A stretch of 64,000 nucleotides of DNA from Deinococcales bacterium (lineage in GTDB: Bacteria > Deinococcota > Deinococci > Deinococcales > JAAFIG01), in assembly GCA_025352125.1 (NCBI GenBank), contig JANXTZ010000011.1:62001-126000 (forward strand), in the 5' to 3' direction. The notes beneath the pieces are model-generated. The model was not told the origin of the DNA and did no database searches. It was given only the letters and a program-made list of their open reading frames with translations. The translations under genes were made by a program, and so were the position numbers. Positions 1 to 8,906 of this stretch are shown one piece after another (within the stretch, counting starts at the first letter, position 1; each line of letters opens with the position of its first letter).

Positions 1-255
1 ATTCAAACGACTCAATTCGCGCACAATATCAAAATCGGCTTTTGGTTTACCCGTGAACCGAATTTCAAAACGATCACCGTTTGGTTTTTCCAAAGCATGA
101 ACTTTCAAATACGCAACGAAATAAAAAATATCAAGCCCTTTGCTTTGTAACCTGGCGATTGCCTCCAACGACGCGTCTTGAGCCGCAAAATCATCATCAC
201 CAAACAACTCTGGCAAGTCTTCAACCTCGAGTTGCGAAATTGGGTTATCGATCAT
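1..255 (-). CDS. Hypothetical protein, C-terminus beyond the window edge
   Basis: The start is the ATG at 255-253, preceded on its strand by a good ribosome binding site (GGAGG, six bases upstream). Eighty-five codons are visible and the frame runs open off the left edge. The N-terminus is acidic (a run of four acidic or Asp residues near residues 19-22), followed by a segment that looks like a mixed alpha/beta fold. I recognise no family. It begins 18 bases after the stop of the kynurenine formamidase gene on the same strand, so the two are probably one transcript. A role in tryptophan breakdown is possible from context only. Confidence 0.6.
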   Translation of the reverse strand, partial: MIDNPISQLEVEDLPELFGDDDFAAQDASLEAIARLQSKGLDIFYFVAYLKVHALEKPNGDRFEIRFTGKPKADFDIVRELSRLN

Positions 256-273
256 GATAAACCTCCAAAAAAA

Positions 274-888
274 TTATAATCCCTCGAGAATCACCCTGGC
301 AGGTGCACCATCCGCACCAATCAAATTGAGTGGCAAACAAATCAAACGGTACTTTCCAGGCTGCACATGCTCGAGCGCCAAACTCTCGAGGATGCAGACG
401 CCAGATTGTGCCAGCGCCTTGTGCCCAGGCAAGTCTTTGCTCTCGAGCGCATCGGCACTGGGTGCGTCCGTGCCGATCAAATTCACACCGCGAGCGGCAA
501 GAAACGGTGGCAAGCTTGGGTCGGTGATCGTCCAAATTCTGGGGAACTCTTGCCAAGCATTCGGCTGTCCAGTCTTGAAAATCACCTTGCTCACGCCCGT
601 CAAATCCTGTCCCTCGAGCAAATCTGGGGTCAAACTCGAGACTCCAAATGCGTTCAGCACCAGGCAGGTTCCAACCCAAGTTTCGAGCGGAACCTCGTGA
701 AGTTTGATTCCAGCGTCATCGTAATGCCACGGCGCATCGACGTGCGTTCCCGTGTGGGTACTCATGCTGATGCTGCCAATGTTGGCAGTTGCGCCACCCG
801 AGATTTTGACTGGCGTTTGGTAATTCACTGGCGTGTCGCCAATCCAGTTTGGCGCGGCGTTGTGAATCGCTCGGGTAATGTCAATCAT
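274..888 (-). CDS. kynB: Kynurenine formamidase / cyclase-family hydrolase
   Basis: A 204-residue member of the cyclase family (Pfam Cyclase), which hydrolyses N-formylkynurenine to kynurenine in tryptophan degradation. The metal-binding signature HTGTHVDAPWHY lies at residues 45-56, and the protein has the usual length of bacterial KynB. The N-terminal MIDITRAI and the segment around residue 140 (IGTDAPS) also fit KynB. The frame is open far upstream, but the ATG at 888 is favoured: a TAGACT hexamer ends seven bases before it, the leaderless pattern seen all over this window, and the protein then starts where KynB proteins start. Related cyclases act on other substrates, so the exact reaction is likely rather than certain. 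Confidence 0.85.
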   Translation of the reverse strand: MIDITRAIHNAAPNWIGDTPVNYQTPVKISGGATANIGSISMSTHTGTHVDAPWHYDDAGIKLHEVPLETWVGTCLVLNAFGVSSLTPDLLEGQDLTGVSKVIFKTGQPNAWQEFPRIWTITDPSLPPFLAARGVNLIGTDAPSADALESKDLPGHKALAQSGVCILESLALEHVQPGKYRLICLPLNLIGADGAPARVILEGL

Positions 889-895
889 GTATTGC

Positions 896-901
896 AGTCT
901 A
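896..901 (-). promoter_or_regulatory. -10 hexamer of a leaderless transcript (kynB)
   Basis: TAGACT read on the minus strand, seven bases before the ATG at 888, with no Shine-Dalgarno sequence between. Spacing places the transcription start on or next to the ATG. The -35 region is not clear. Confidence 0.5.
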
Positions 902-924
902 TCCCGAGGTAAGCTCGAGTCAAT

Positions 925-1803
925 ATGAAGCTGACTGTTGCATTTCTTTTTTGTGCCGCGCTCCTCGCCTGCGATGGACTTACTGCCCCGCAGACCGCCG
1001 TGCTGGTTGGCGCTGGCGACATTGCGGGTTGCAACAGTTCTGGCGACGAACAAACCGCCAAATTGGTGACCGGCGTGCTGACCCAAAACCCAGGTTCGAG
1101 TGTTTTTACTTTGGGTGACAACGTTTACCCCAATGGCACAAGTGCAGAATTTGCGGATTGTTACAACCCAAGTTGGGGCAGCTTTAAAGCCAGAACCCGC
1201 CCCGTTCCAGGCAACCACGATTACAACACGACCAATGCCACGGGATATTACGGTTATTACGGCGCAAAAGCGGGCGACTCGAGCAAAGGTTATTACTCGT
1301 ACAATTTCGGGGCGTGGCATATCGTGGTGGTCAACAGCAATTGTTGGGCGGTGGGCGGCTGTCAGACAGGCTCGAGTCAAGAAAAATGGTTGCGCAACGA
1401 CCTGAAAACCAGTTCTGGCACTTGCCAGATTGTCATGTGGCATCATCCCCGATTCTCGAGCGGCGTGGAACACGGCAACGCCGATTTTATGCAAGACATC
1501 TGGAAAGCGGTTGCCGAAAATCATGTCGAACTGGTGTTGAACGGTCACGAGCACACTTTTGAGCGGTTTGCACCGATGAACGCGGCAGGACAGGCAGACC
1601 AGGGCGGCACAACCGAAATCATTGTCGGTTCTGGCGGGATCAGCCATTACCATTTGGGCGTGACAAAACCAAACAGCCTCATCTTCAATTCAGACACCTA
1701 CGGCGTTTTGAAACTCGAGCTTGCCACATCGGGTTACAAGTTTGAATTCTTGCCCGAACCTGGAAAAACTTTTTCCGACTCGGGTGCTGGAACGTGTCGT
1801 TAA
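925..1803 (+). CDS. Secreted metallophosphoesterase lipoprotein
   Basis: A 292-residue calcineurin-like phosphoesterase, probably anchored outside the cytoplasmic membrane. The N-terminus is a lipoprotein signal with Cys16 in an LLAC lipobox. The two-metal site motifs come in order: GDI at 31-33, GDNVY at 64-68, GNHDY at 96-100, WHHPRF at 172-177, and NGHEHTFERF from 206. This set is typical of the purple acid phosphatase / alkaline phosphatase-like branch. It has several extra cysteines that could form disulfides outside the cell. It is divergent from kynB, with starts only 36 bases apart. The substrate cannot be read from sequence; phosphate scavenging is a guess. Confidence 0.88.
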   Translation: MKLTVAFLFCAALLACDGLTAPQTAVLVGAGDIAGCNSSGDEQTAKLVTGVLTQNPGSSVFTLGDNVYPNGTSAEFADCYNPSWGSFKARTRPVPGNHDYNTTNATGYYGYYGAKAGDSSKGYYSYNFGAWHIVVVNSNCWAVGGCQTGSSQEKWLRNDLKTSSGTCQIVMWHHPRFSSGVEHGNADFMQDIWKAVAENHVELVLNGHEHTFERFAPMNAAGQADQGGTTEIIVGSGGISHYHLGVTKPNSLIFNSDTYGVLKLELATSGYKFEFLPEPGKTFSDSGAGTCR

Positions 1804-1994
1804 GAACGCTCGAGATTTGAATGCTTAAAATCTTGGACATCTGAACGGTTTCAAACACTGTTTTCCGAAGTGAAAATGTTTGCCAATTGCGATCAAAGTA
1901 CACTCGAGCCACTAACGCTTGGAATCCTCGAGACGGATTGTTACGCCAAGTGTTACAGGCATCGAATAAGATTTGAACAGTGCAAAGGAGTTTC

Positions 1995-3032
1995 ATGAAG
2001 TCACACAAATTCTTGGTGTCGATGTTCGTCGGTTGTCTGCTGTTTACATCCTGCAACTTGGGTGCGTTCAATGAGGGGAGTTACCACTGGTACGGCGTTG
2101 GGCAGAGTCTTGGTTTCGCGGGAGGGTTCGGATTTCCGCTAGACGGTTCGATTTATGGTTACGATCAAAAGCTTGGTTCGATTCGTTACGACCCAAATCT
2201 CAACTTTTTCGCCCAGGTGGACACCCCAGGCAGTTTCAACGCCAGGTACGTCGTGGGTGACGACGGCACAGAGTACGTCTCGGATTACGGGATTTACGCT
2301 CGAGCCGTCGGCTCGACGCAGTGGACACTGCTGCCAGAGTCGCGCTCCAAGAGGCTCGAGTACGTCTACGCCGCCAAGAACGGTGATGTGTACGCCCGAA
2401 CGACTGCCAGCAATCCGAACGTGTATTTTGTCAAGTTGAAAGGCTCGAGTTCTTGGACGGCGCTGAATGAACAACCCACGCAAGTTGCCAATCAATCATT
2501 TGAGATCAAGCACGACTTCACAGGACGAACATATCTGAACACCTCGAGTTCAAACCTGATGCTGCTCGAGGGCGCGAAAGCATCGGTGTTGCCGCAACCC
2601 GACGCCAGTATTTTTGACTGGAATGGTGAACGTTACAAGACCGTCGATTCCGCAAACAAACGCGATTTGATGCACGTGAACGCATCGGGTCAACTCGAGC
2701 TTTGGGGGAAAATTTCTGAATCGGGTCCGATCATCAAGTATTTGGGCTTTGGCAAAGACGGCAGGTACTACGCGGTAGCAGGATTCAGTTCCATTTTAGG
2801 CTCGGATTACAGGCAGTACGACATCATCGCGGTTTCAAAAGGCAATCCAAAATGGGTTTTGGCAGCCTCGAGTGTGTCCAATGGTGATGGAACGCTTGGT
2901 GGACCCGTGAAAACCGACGCCTACAATTCAGCTTTCTCTCCCGACGGCAGCGTCTACTTTTACGGCTGCCAGGGTACGTGCGGTGGCAATGGAAACGCCG
3001 CGCAATTCCTCGTTTATCGCCTGATACTTTAG
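1995..3032 (+). CDS. Predicted lipoprotein of unknown function
   Basis: A 345-residue secreted protein. The start is the ATG at 1995, with AAGGAG nine bases upstream (an in-frame upstream start has no such site). Residues 1-20 form a signal ending in the lipobox LFTSC, so Cys20 would be lipidated. The mature part is rich in Tyr, Gly and Ser and has recurring short strands around words such as YVSDYG, YVYAAKNGDVYA and GKDGRYYAVAG, which suggests a beta-propeller or similar all-beta fold. No catalytic motif stands out. It lies ten bases before a second lipoprotein gene, so the two are likely co-transcribed. Confidence 0.7.
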   Translation: MKSHKFLVSMFVGCLLFTSCNLGAFNEGSYHWYGVGQSLGFAGGFGFPLDGSIYGYDQKLGSIRYDPNLNFFAQVDTPGSFNARYVVGDDGTEYVSDYGIYARAVGSTQWTLLPESRSKRLEYVYAAKNGDVYARTTASNPNVYFVKLKGSSSWTALNEQPTQVANQSFEIKHDFTGRTYLNTSSSNLMLLEGAKASVLPQPDASIFDWNGERYKTVDSANKRDLMHVNASGQLELWGKISESGPIIKYLGFGKDGRYYAVAGFSSILGSDYRQYDIIAVSKGNPKWVLAASSVSNGDGTLGGPVKTDAYNSAFSPDGSVYFYGCQGTCGGNGNAAQFLVYRLIL

Positions 3033-3042
3033 GAGTCAATCC

Positions 3043-4386
3043 ATGAAAAAATCTACAATCATAGCGCTTCTCACGTTCATCTTCAGTTCTTGCGGACAGC
3101 TCGGTGGAGTATCCCCAAGCCTGAGCACGCAAAGCGTCAGCCTCCAACGCGGCTCGAGCGTCGTGGTTGGTGTGATCGCCGATGGCGTTTTCGACGCCAC
3201 CGTCAGCACCGTGCCATCTGCCGGACTCGAGGTGCAATACGCCAAGTTAAGACCAAATCCCAAGAACGTGCGCGGGCATTTGTACGTCACCGTTTTGTCC
3301 AGCGCCCCGCTCGGCAAGCAAACCGTGCAACTCAAATCAGAGGGTGTCACCTTGTCGCTCGAGGTTGATGTTGAGGCGGCTGCAAGCGTGTCATTGATTC
3401 GAGGCTTGGGACGCGCCAATACGGTGGCTGGCGCGGCGGGCGTCATCACCTGGATCAAAAAAGATGGCACGGTCTGGCAGCGCGAGAACGGCGTTTCGAG
3501 TCAAGTTGCAGGAATCAACAACGCTCGGACTGTTGGGGCATTCAACGCGAATCTGACCGGCTTTGTTGGTTATGCCGCTACCTTGGACGGACAAGTTTGG
3601 ACTTGGAAGTCAGGAAAGGCGGCAACGTTGTTTAACCAGATCGAAGGTGGCGTGCTTGACATGGCAATAGACGAATTCGGAATGCTTGCCCTCGCCACGG
3701 ACGGACGCGTTTGGAATCTCAAAGCTGGTGGAGCGACACTCGAGCCAGACGCAAGCGATATTGCTTCGGTGCGGGTCAATGGTCGGGCGTCATTTGTTGG
3801 CGGTGGCACTCAGCAAACGATGGTGTCACGCACGTTTTTAAAGATGGATGGGCGTATTCAGGACACGACTACTTTTGACTACATTCAATCGGGTGTGGCA
3901 CAGCCAGATCAGAACATCCGCAAGATTACCGTTTCAACAGCCGCAGACGGCAGCTTTAAAGGGGCGGGCGCGGGTGGCGGATCGCAAAATGCCGATGGAC
4001 GCGTTTACCAGGGCGGTAAATTGGTTCACCGTTTGCCTGCAAAACGCTTCGAGAGTTACACAGTCACCAGAATCATCAATTCCTCGAGCAGTACCGTCAG
4101 CAACGGAATGTACACCTTGTTCGACGATGGTGGCTTGTGGCTGACCGTGGCGACCACGAACTACGGCGAGAACCAAGGAGGATCGGGAATCAGCTCGAGT
4201 GACGTGACGCAAACGCCCGTGATTGTCCCAAACGGCGAAGACGTGATTGACTTTTCCCTGCAAGGCGTCTTGACAATCTGGACTTCGAGCGCCGTCTATG
4301 TTGCCAAAAACCCTCTGGTGACCGACATAAACCCATTTGGTTTTGAACTGGTTGACCTGCCAGATGTGCGCTTGCCGACCCTTTAA
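3043..4386 (+). CDS. Predicted lipoprotein with RCC1-like repeats
   Basis: A 447-residue lipoprotein: signal peptide with lipobox and Cys17, then an Ig-like stretch (about residues 30-115) and a C-terminal region with repeated DGxVW units (KKDGTVWQ, TLDGQVWTW, ATDGRVWNL, DDGGLWL). Such units are typical of RCC1/BNR-like beta-propellers, but the copy number is low and divergent. AGGAG stands nine bases before the ATG. It follows the lipoprotein at 1995-3032 by ten bases and shares its design, so the pair probably arose or works together at the cell surface. Function unknown. Confidence 0.7.
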   Translation: MKKSTIIALLTFIFSSCGQLGGVSPSLSTQSVSLQRGSSVVVGVIADGVFDATVSTVPSAGLEVQYAKLRPNPKNVRGHLYVTVLSSAPLGKQTVQLKSEGVTLSLEVDVEAAASVSLIRGLGRANTVAGAAGVITWIKKDGTVWQRENGVSSQVAGINNARTVGAFNANLTGFVGYAATLDGQVWTWKSGKAATLFNQIEGGVLDMAIDEFGMLALATDGRVWNLKAGGATLEPDASDIASVRVNGRASFVGGGTQQTMVSRTFLKMDGRIQDTTTFDYIQSGVAQPDQNIRKITVSTAADGSFKGAGAGGGSQNADGRVYQGGKLVHRLPAKRFESYTVTRIINSSSSTVSNGMYTLFDDGGLWLTVATTNYGENQGGSGISSSDVTQTPVIVPNGEDVIDFSLQGVLTIWTSSAVYVAKNPLVTDINPFGFELVDLPDVRLPTL

Positions 4387-4413
4387 AACACCCAACTCGA
4401 GTAAAATCAAACC

Positions 4414-4974
4414 ATGACTGCGGCTGGCACGAATTCAAGACCAGTCACGTTCGCCGTGGCTCGCAATGTCAAACCTGGACTCGAGGCGGCTTTTGAAGCT
4501 TGGGTGCATGACATCACCGAGACAGCCATCGGTTTTCCCGGGCATCTGGGCGTTGGCGTGGTGCGTCCCGTGGCGGGCGGCAACAATCAATACCTGGTGA
4601 TTTTTCGTTTCGCCAGTGAAGCCGATTACCGCACCTGGCACAAATCCAAAGAGCGCAAGCACTGGCTCGAGCAGGTCAAACCTTTAACGCTGGGCAAACC
4701 CATTGAGCAATTCACGCCTGGACTCGAGTTTTGGTTTACGCCTGCGGGGTCTGTGACCTTGCGCAACCCGCCACGTTGGAAAATGATTTTGGTGACGCTG
4801 CTTGGATTGTTGCCGCTCAGCATCACCATCAATTACTTCATCGCACCAGTTTTGCGCCCATTAATACCGCAACTCGAGCTACTGGTTTTAAATGCTTTCA
4901 TTGTGGTTTGCACCATGACTTACGCGATCATGCCCGTGTTGACTCGAGCATTTGCAGTCTGGCTCGAGGAATAG
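4414..4974 (+). CDS. Antibiotic biosynthesis monooxygenase-like domain fused to a membrane anchor
   Basis: 186 residues. Residues 8-105 match the ABM (dimeric alpha-beta barrel) fold: an N-terminal strand, the segment PGHLGVGVVRP, then YLVIFRFASEADYRTW, which is characteristic of the family. From about residue 120 two hydrophobic helices follow (LVTLLGLLPLSITI and LLVLNAFIVVCTMTYAIM), so the barrel would sit on the membrane. This ABM-plus-two-helix form is known among uncharacterised bacterial proteins. The start is supported by TAAAAT six bases before the ATG and no ribosome binding site. The enzymatic role is unproven; many ABM proteins are not monooxygenases. Confidence 0.78.
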   Translation: MTAAGTNSRPVTFAVARNVKPGLEAAFEAWVHDITETAIGFPGHLGVGVVRPVAGGNNQYLVIFRFASEADYRTWHKSKERKHWLEQVKPLTLGKPIEQFTPGLEFWFTPAGSVTLRNPPRWKMILVTLLGLLPLSITINYFIAPVLRPLIPQLELLVLNAFIVVCTMTYAIMPVLTRAFAVWLEE

Positions 4975-5030
4975 ATTATTTTGGTATTTGCGCCAACCGA
5001 AGAACCAATCCAGTTTTGTAGTATGAACGC

Positions 5031-5579
5031 ATGACCACCGATGAGTTGTTTGCGGATTTTCTAAACTCGAGTCTTGCCGAATTCAAGAAGTACAAAAAAT
5101 ACGGTGATGTGGCGATGGCGCAAGTTTCAGACGAGCAACTCAACGTTTCGCCCGCACCAAACTCGAACAGCATTGCCGTTATTGTCAAGCACCTGCACGG
5201 CAACATGATCTCGAGGTGGCAGCATCTTTTTGATGCGGACGGTGAAAGCCAAAACCGTGACCGCGATGCGGAATTTGAGACTGAAGATTTATCTCGAGCT
5301 GTAATTCTCGAGTTGTGGGAGTCGGGTTGGGCGTGTTTGTTTGCGGCGCTCGAGAATCTTAAACCTTCAGATTTTGGCAGGTCGGTGTTGATTCGTGGCG
5401 AATCGCATTCGGTGATCGCGGTGGTTCAACGCCAACTGGCACATTACCCTGGGCATGTCGGGCAGATTTTGTATTTGGCAAAAATGTTTCAAGGCGAGAA
5501 ATTTGTCAGCCTCAGTATTCCCAAAGGACAATCGGCAGCTTTCAACGCCGCGATGCTCGAGAGAAACAAAGTAATCTGA
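5031..5579 (+). CDS. DinB-superfamily protein (DUF1572-like)
   Basis: A 182-residue predicted four-helix-bundle protein of the DinB/YfiT superfamily, DUF1572 branch. The signature is the first metal-ligand helix with VIVKHLHGNMISRW near residues 50-63 and the C-terminal HYPGHVGQILYLAKM, which carry the three histidines expected to bind a divalent metal. Members often are thiol-dependent transferases or stress-induced proteins; the reaction here is not known. TAGTAT ends six bases before the ATG, so the message looks leaderless. The small membrane protein at 5584 follows after four bases. Confidence 0.8.
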   Translation: MTTDELFADFLNSSLAEFKKYKKYGDVAMAQVSDEQLNVSPAPNSNSIAVIVKHLHGNMISRWQHLFDADGESQNRDRDAEFETEDLSRAVILELWESGWACLFAALENLKPSDFGRSVLIRGESHSVIAVVQRQLAHYPGHVGQILYLAKMFQGEKFVSLSIPKGQSAAFNAAMLERNKVI

Positions 5580-5583
5580 AGCC

Positions 5584-5808
5584 ATGAACTTGCGCACAAA
5601 ATGGTTGGTTTTCTCGCCGCTCGGTTTGACGCTGGTGGGTTTTGGTTTGTCGCTCACGCTCGAGGCGGCACGCTTAAAAAGTGTTGGTGAGCCGTGGTTT
5701 TGGCTTGGCACGCTCGGTTTGTGCGTGGTCAATGCTGGTCTGGCGTTCTTTGGTGACGGCGTTAAATCTCGGGTCTTGCTCGAGTTGCAAAACACGAATT
5801 ATCGATAA
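5584..5808 (+). CDS. Small two-helix membrane protein
   Basis: A 74-residue protein with two hydrophobic segments (about 8-27 and 40-58) separated by a short charged turn. No family is recognised. It starts four bases after the DinB-like gene and is probably translated from the same message, although a TAATCT hexamer six bases before the ATG, overlapping the previous stop, also fits the leaderless pattern. Composition and the CTCGAG sites match the neighbours, which supports it being a real resident gene. Confidence 0.6.
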   Translation: MNLRTKWLVFSPLGLTLVGFGLSLTLEAARLKSVGEPWFWLGTLGLCVVNAGLAFFGDGVKSRVLLELQNTNYR

Positions 5809-5855
5809 CCGTGCGTTAGAATGCGGCTGCAAAATAAGTTTGGAAAAGGGAACAC

Positions 5856-6206
5856 ATGTTTAAAATATTGTTCGCAGTGGTCGCCGCAATCGCTTTGATG
5901 GCTTGCAACAAAGCCGAAAATCTCGAGCCTCTGCTTCAAGGCGCTTGGAATAATTCTGCCACGATGGGTTGGAGGCAAGTTCGATTTGCAAATGGAGTGA
6001 TCATTGTTTCGCAACTGCAAAAACCACCACTGCAAGGACAGTACACTTTGCGAGATAAAACCCTGAAGCTCGAGTTGTACACGATTGCTGGCGGCAAGCA
6101 AGTGAAACAAGCTGTATTGAACGCCAACATTGTAAAACTTGATGCAAACACGCTCGAGTTGAGAATGAACTCTCAAACGTTGAGTTTTGCTCGAGATATT
6201 CCGTGA
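5856..6206 (+). CDS. Small lipoprotein of unknown function
   Basis: 116 residues, start ATG preceded by AAGGGA. Residues 1-16 are a signal with LMAC, so Cys16 would be lipidated. The mature part is about 100 residues of short beta strands (GAWNNSATMGWRQVRF, QYTLRDKTLKLELYT, ANTLELRMNSQ). This reads like the small lipocalin-like 'how much is the product above background' proteins that begin with a GxW motif (here GAWN), but I cannot assign a family. It ends just before a strong terminator shared with the convergent glgP. Confidence 0.65.
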   Translation: MFKILFAVVAAIALMACNKAENLEPLLQGAWNNSATMGWRQVRFANGVIIVSQLQKPPLQGQYTLRDKTLKLELYTIAGGKQVKQAVLNANIVKLDANTLELRMNSQTLSFARDIP

Positions 6207-6221
6207 CACGTTGAGGCATCA

Positions 6222-6259
6222 AAACGGGGACTGAAAGACAAGAATTTCAGCCCCCGTTT
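6222..6259. terminator. Bidirectional terminator between the lipoprotein gene and glgP
   Basis: A 15-base stem with one mismatch: AAACGGGG-CTGAAA on the left pairs with TTTCAG-CCCCGTTT on the right around an eight-base loop. A-rich and T-rich ends on both sides allow use in both directions, as expected for convergent genes. Confidence 0.85.
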
Positions 6260-6277
6260 GATTGAAAAATCAATTTT

Positions 6278-8803
6278 TTAAGCCCAGCGTATCAATCCAA
6301 GCTCGAGCGCATTGGTCAAATCTTCAATGTATGGTACGGCACGAACGCCAACTTTGAAATTTCCAGCTTCGGACGTGACGACGCTGCCCGTGTACTCGAG
6401 CCAGCCGTCATCGTTTTGCTGTTTCAAGCTTAAATTGCTGTGCGTCGAAATGACCGTGCCATTCTCGAGAATCGCTTCGATGCGCAAGCTTTTCGGGTCG
6501 AGGTCGCCAGCGAAAACCCGAGCGCTGACATTGACTGTGGCACCTGGGGTCAGCAGGTGATCTGGTTGCTCGAGCGTGGCTTCCAGGCGCACGTTGTTCC
6601 AGGCGGAACGCGTGCTGGCTTTCCAGGCTGCCAGCTCTTTGGCGGTTTTGAAATCATTGTCCGAGACTCGAGCGCCGTTGATTTGGGCTTTGGCGTACAG
6701 GTCGTTGGTGTAGTCCTGGACTTGGCGCTGCATACTGAATTTTGGTCCGACGGTGCGGATGGCGTTTCTGACCACCTTGAGCCAGCCTGGGTTGCCAGTT
6801 TTTTCGCCGTAATAGAGCGGCGCAATTTCAAACTCGAGGATGTCGTACAGGCTTTGTGAGTCGGCATCGTCTTGGGCGCGGAGGCTGGCTTCGTCCTCGC
6901 CAAATTCGCGTTCCGATCCAATGTTCCAACCGTTGGTGCCGTCACTCGCCTCGCGCCACCAACCGTCGAGAATTGAAAAGTTGATGCAGCCATTCAGACT
7001 GGCTTTCTCGCCACTGGTGCCCGAAGCCTCGAGTGGACGGCGCGGGTTGTTGAGCCAGATGTCGCTGCCCTGAACCAGGTGCCGTGCAACGTTCATGTCG
7101 TAATCCTCGAGAAACACGACCTTGCCGCGCAATTCGGGGTCTTGGGAAAATTGCCAGAGTGCCTGAATAAATTCTTTGCCCGGGTTGTCGGCGGGGTGGG
7201 CTTTGCCGGCAAAAATAAATTGCACGGGACGGTCTGGATCGTTGACAATGCGCTTCAAACGCTCGAGGTCACGGAACAACAGTGTGGCGCGTTTGTAGGT
7301 GGCAAAACGACGGGCAAAACCGATGGTCAAAGCGTTTTCATTTAACACCACCGAACTCGAGCCGACGTTGTTGCGTTCGTTCTGGCGTTGCAGTCGGCTG
7401 CGGGTGAAGCGAATCAGTTTCTTTTTGAGTTCCAATCTTGCGTCCCACAATTTAGAATCTGGGATTTTGTCCACCAGCCAACTCTCGGGTTTCTCGAGGG
7501 TGTCGTCCCAGTTTTTCTTGAAATGCGCGTCGTAGAGTTCCGCAAGTTCGCCAGCCAAAAAGGTGCGCGTGTGAACGCCGTTGGTGACGTGGGTGATTGG
7601 CACCTCTTGGACCTCTGCGCCCGCCCACAGGAAATTCCACATGCCGCGCGAAACCTCGCCGTGCAGTTCACTCACGCCGTTGGCGTACCTCGAGCAGCGC
7701 AGTGCCAGCACGGTCATGCTAAAACTTGCGCCCCAGGGTTGTTGGTGCATGGCGAGCGCCATCATCTCGTCGCGGCTGATTTGCAGGGCGTTCAGCCAGT
7801 AATTGCCGAGTTTTTTGTCGATCATCTCGAGCGCGAACGCATCGTTGCCGGCTGGGACTGGCGTGTGGGTGGTAAAAATCCCACTGGCGGCAACCACTTC
7901 GAGCGCCTCGAGGCGACTTAAGCCATTTAGCATGAACTCGCGGATGCGCTCGAGTCCGAGGAATGCGGCGTGACCCTCGTTCATGTGAAAGACGCTTGGG
8001 GCAATGTTCAAGGCACGCAGGGCGCGAACGCCGCCAACGCCGAGCAAGAGTTCTTGGGCGACGCGGAATTCGCCGCCAGCCCCGTAAAGGCGTGCGGTCA
8101 GTTTTTGGTCAAGTTCAGAATTTTCTGGAATCGCGGCGTCGAGCAAATACAGTGGAATCCTTCCGATTTGCAAGCGCCAGATTTGCACGAACACCTGACG
8201 TTCGCTGATTTCAACGCCGATCTTGATGGCTGCGCCAGTGCCGTCCGTCTCGAGGATCGCGCCAATTCTTTGGGGCACAATGGTTTCGTACCATTCTTCC
8301 TGCCAGCCGTCCTTGTTGAGGTTTTGGTGGAAGCTGCCCTCGCGGTACATCAAGCCCATTGCGGCAAACGGCAAGTCCAGATCGGAGGCGCTTTTGCAGT
8401 GGTCGCCCGCCAGCACACCCAGACCGCCAGAGTAAATTTGCAGGCTTTCGTGCAAGCCAAATTCCATCGAAAAATAGGCGATGCTGCCCTGAAATTTGGG
8501 ATACTGCGCTTTAAACCAGGTGTCTTTGCGTTTCAGATACGCATCAAAATCGCCCATCACGGTTTTATAGCTCTCGAGGTAACTTTTATCCAGAGCGACG
8601 CGTTCCAAATCTGCCTGTTGAGACTCGAGCAGCACCCGCATGGGCGAGTGATGACTGAGGGTGAAAACCTCAAAATTAATCTCGCGGAACAAATCTCTGG
8701 CGGCGGGGTTCCATGACCAGTAAAGGTTTTGGGCAAGTTCTGTCAGCCGAGCAATGGCTGTTGGGAGTTTGGGTGTGACGGTAATGGTACCGATGGATTG
8801 CAT
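6278..8803 (-). CDS. glgP: Alpha-glucan phosphorylase
   Basis: 841 residues, the PLP-dependent enzyme that releases glucose-1-phosphate from glycogen or maltodextrin. It belongs to the short alpha-glucan phosphorylase group (GT35, TIGR02094 type): the N-terminus LAQNLYWSWNP, the segment GHAAFLGLERIREF, and the PLP region NNPRRPLEASGTSGEKA followed by SLNG near residue 620 are diagnostic. A C-terminal domain of about 90 residues follows. The chosen ATG at 8803 has GGAGG upstream on its strand and gives the family's N-terminus; an upstream in-frame ATG would add 31 unrelated residues. Two perfect 12-base palindromes of the LacI type precede the gene, so it is probably repressed in the absence of a sugar signal. 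Confidence 0.93.
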   Translation of the reverse strand: MQSIGTITVTPKLPTAIARLTELAQNLYWSWNPAARDLFREINFEVFTLSHHSPMRVLLESQQADLERVALDKSYLESYKTVMGDFDAYLKRKDTWFKAQYPKFQGSIAYFSMEFGLHESLQIYSGGLGVLAGDHCKSASDLDLPFAAMGLMYREGSFHQNLNKDGWQEEWYETIVPQRIGAILETDGTGAAIKIGVEISERQVFVQIWRLQIGRIPLYLLDAAIPENSELDQKLTARLYGAGGEFRVAQELLLGVGGVRALRALNIAPSVFHMNEGHAAFLGLERIREFMLNGLSRLEALEVVAASGIFTTHTPVPAGNDAFALEMIDKKLGNYWLNALQISRDEMMALAMHQQPWGASFSMTVLALRCSRYANGVSELHGEVSRGMWNFLWAGAEVQEVPITHVTNGVHTRTFLAGELAELYDAHFKKNWDDTLEKPESWLVDKIPDSKLWDARLELKKKLIRFTRSRLQRQNERNNVGSSSVVLNENALTIGFARRFATYKRATLLFRDLERLKRIVNDPDRPVQFIFAGKAHPADNPGKEFIQALWQFSQDPELRGKVVFLEDYDMNVARHLVQGSDIWLNNPRRPLEASGTSGEKASLNGCINFSILDGWWREASDGTNGWNIGSEREFGEDEASLRAQDDADSQSLYDILEFEIAPLYYGEKTGNPGWLKVVRNAIRTVGPKFSMQRQVQDYTNDLYAKAQINGARVSDNDFKTAKELAAWKASTRSAWNNVRLEATLEQPDHLLTPGATVNVSARVFAGDLDPKSLRIEAILENGTVISTHSNLSLKQQNDDGWLEYTGSVVTSEAGNFKVGVRAVPYIEDLTNALELGLIRWA

Positions 8804-8838
8804 GTTTGACCTCCAAGACTGTGGTTCTGCAACAATAT

Positions 8839-8850
8839 GGAAGCGCTTCC
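8839..8850. promoter_or_regulatory. LacI-type operator palindrome upstream of glgP
   Basis: GGAAGCGCTTCC, a perfect 12-base palindrome with the central CG and spacing typical of LacI/GalR operators. It lies 36 bases upstream of the glgP ATG, inside the presumed 5' leader. Confidence 0.6.
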
Positions 8851-8906
8851 GTTTTCGCGGGGCTTCTGGGTTACGAACGTCAGACCTTACCATCATAACA
8901 TGTCCT

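Noticed and set aside
274-1653. A 459-residue frame extending kynB upstream on the minus strand
   Set aside because: The upstream part is antisense to the phosphoesterase gene, whose lipobox and metal motifs are clearly real; the family start and -10 hexamer lie at 888.
7970-8716. A 248-residue plus-strand open frame
   Set aside because: It is antisense to the glgP coding sequence and has no recognisable motif; long antisense frames are common in this composition.
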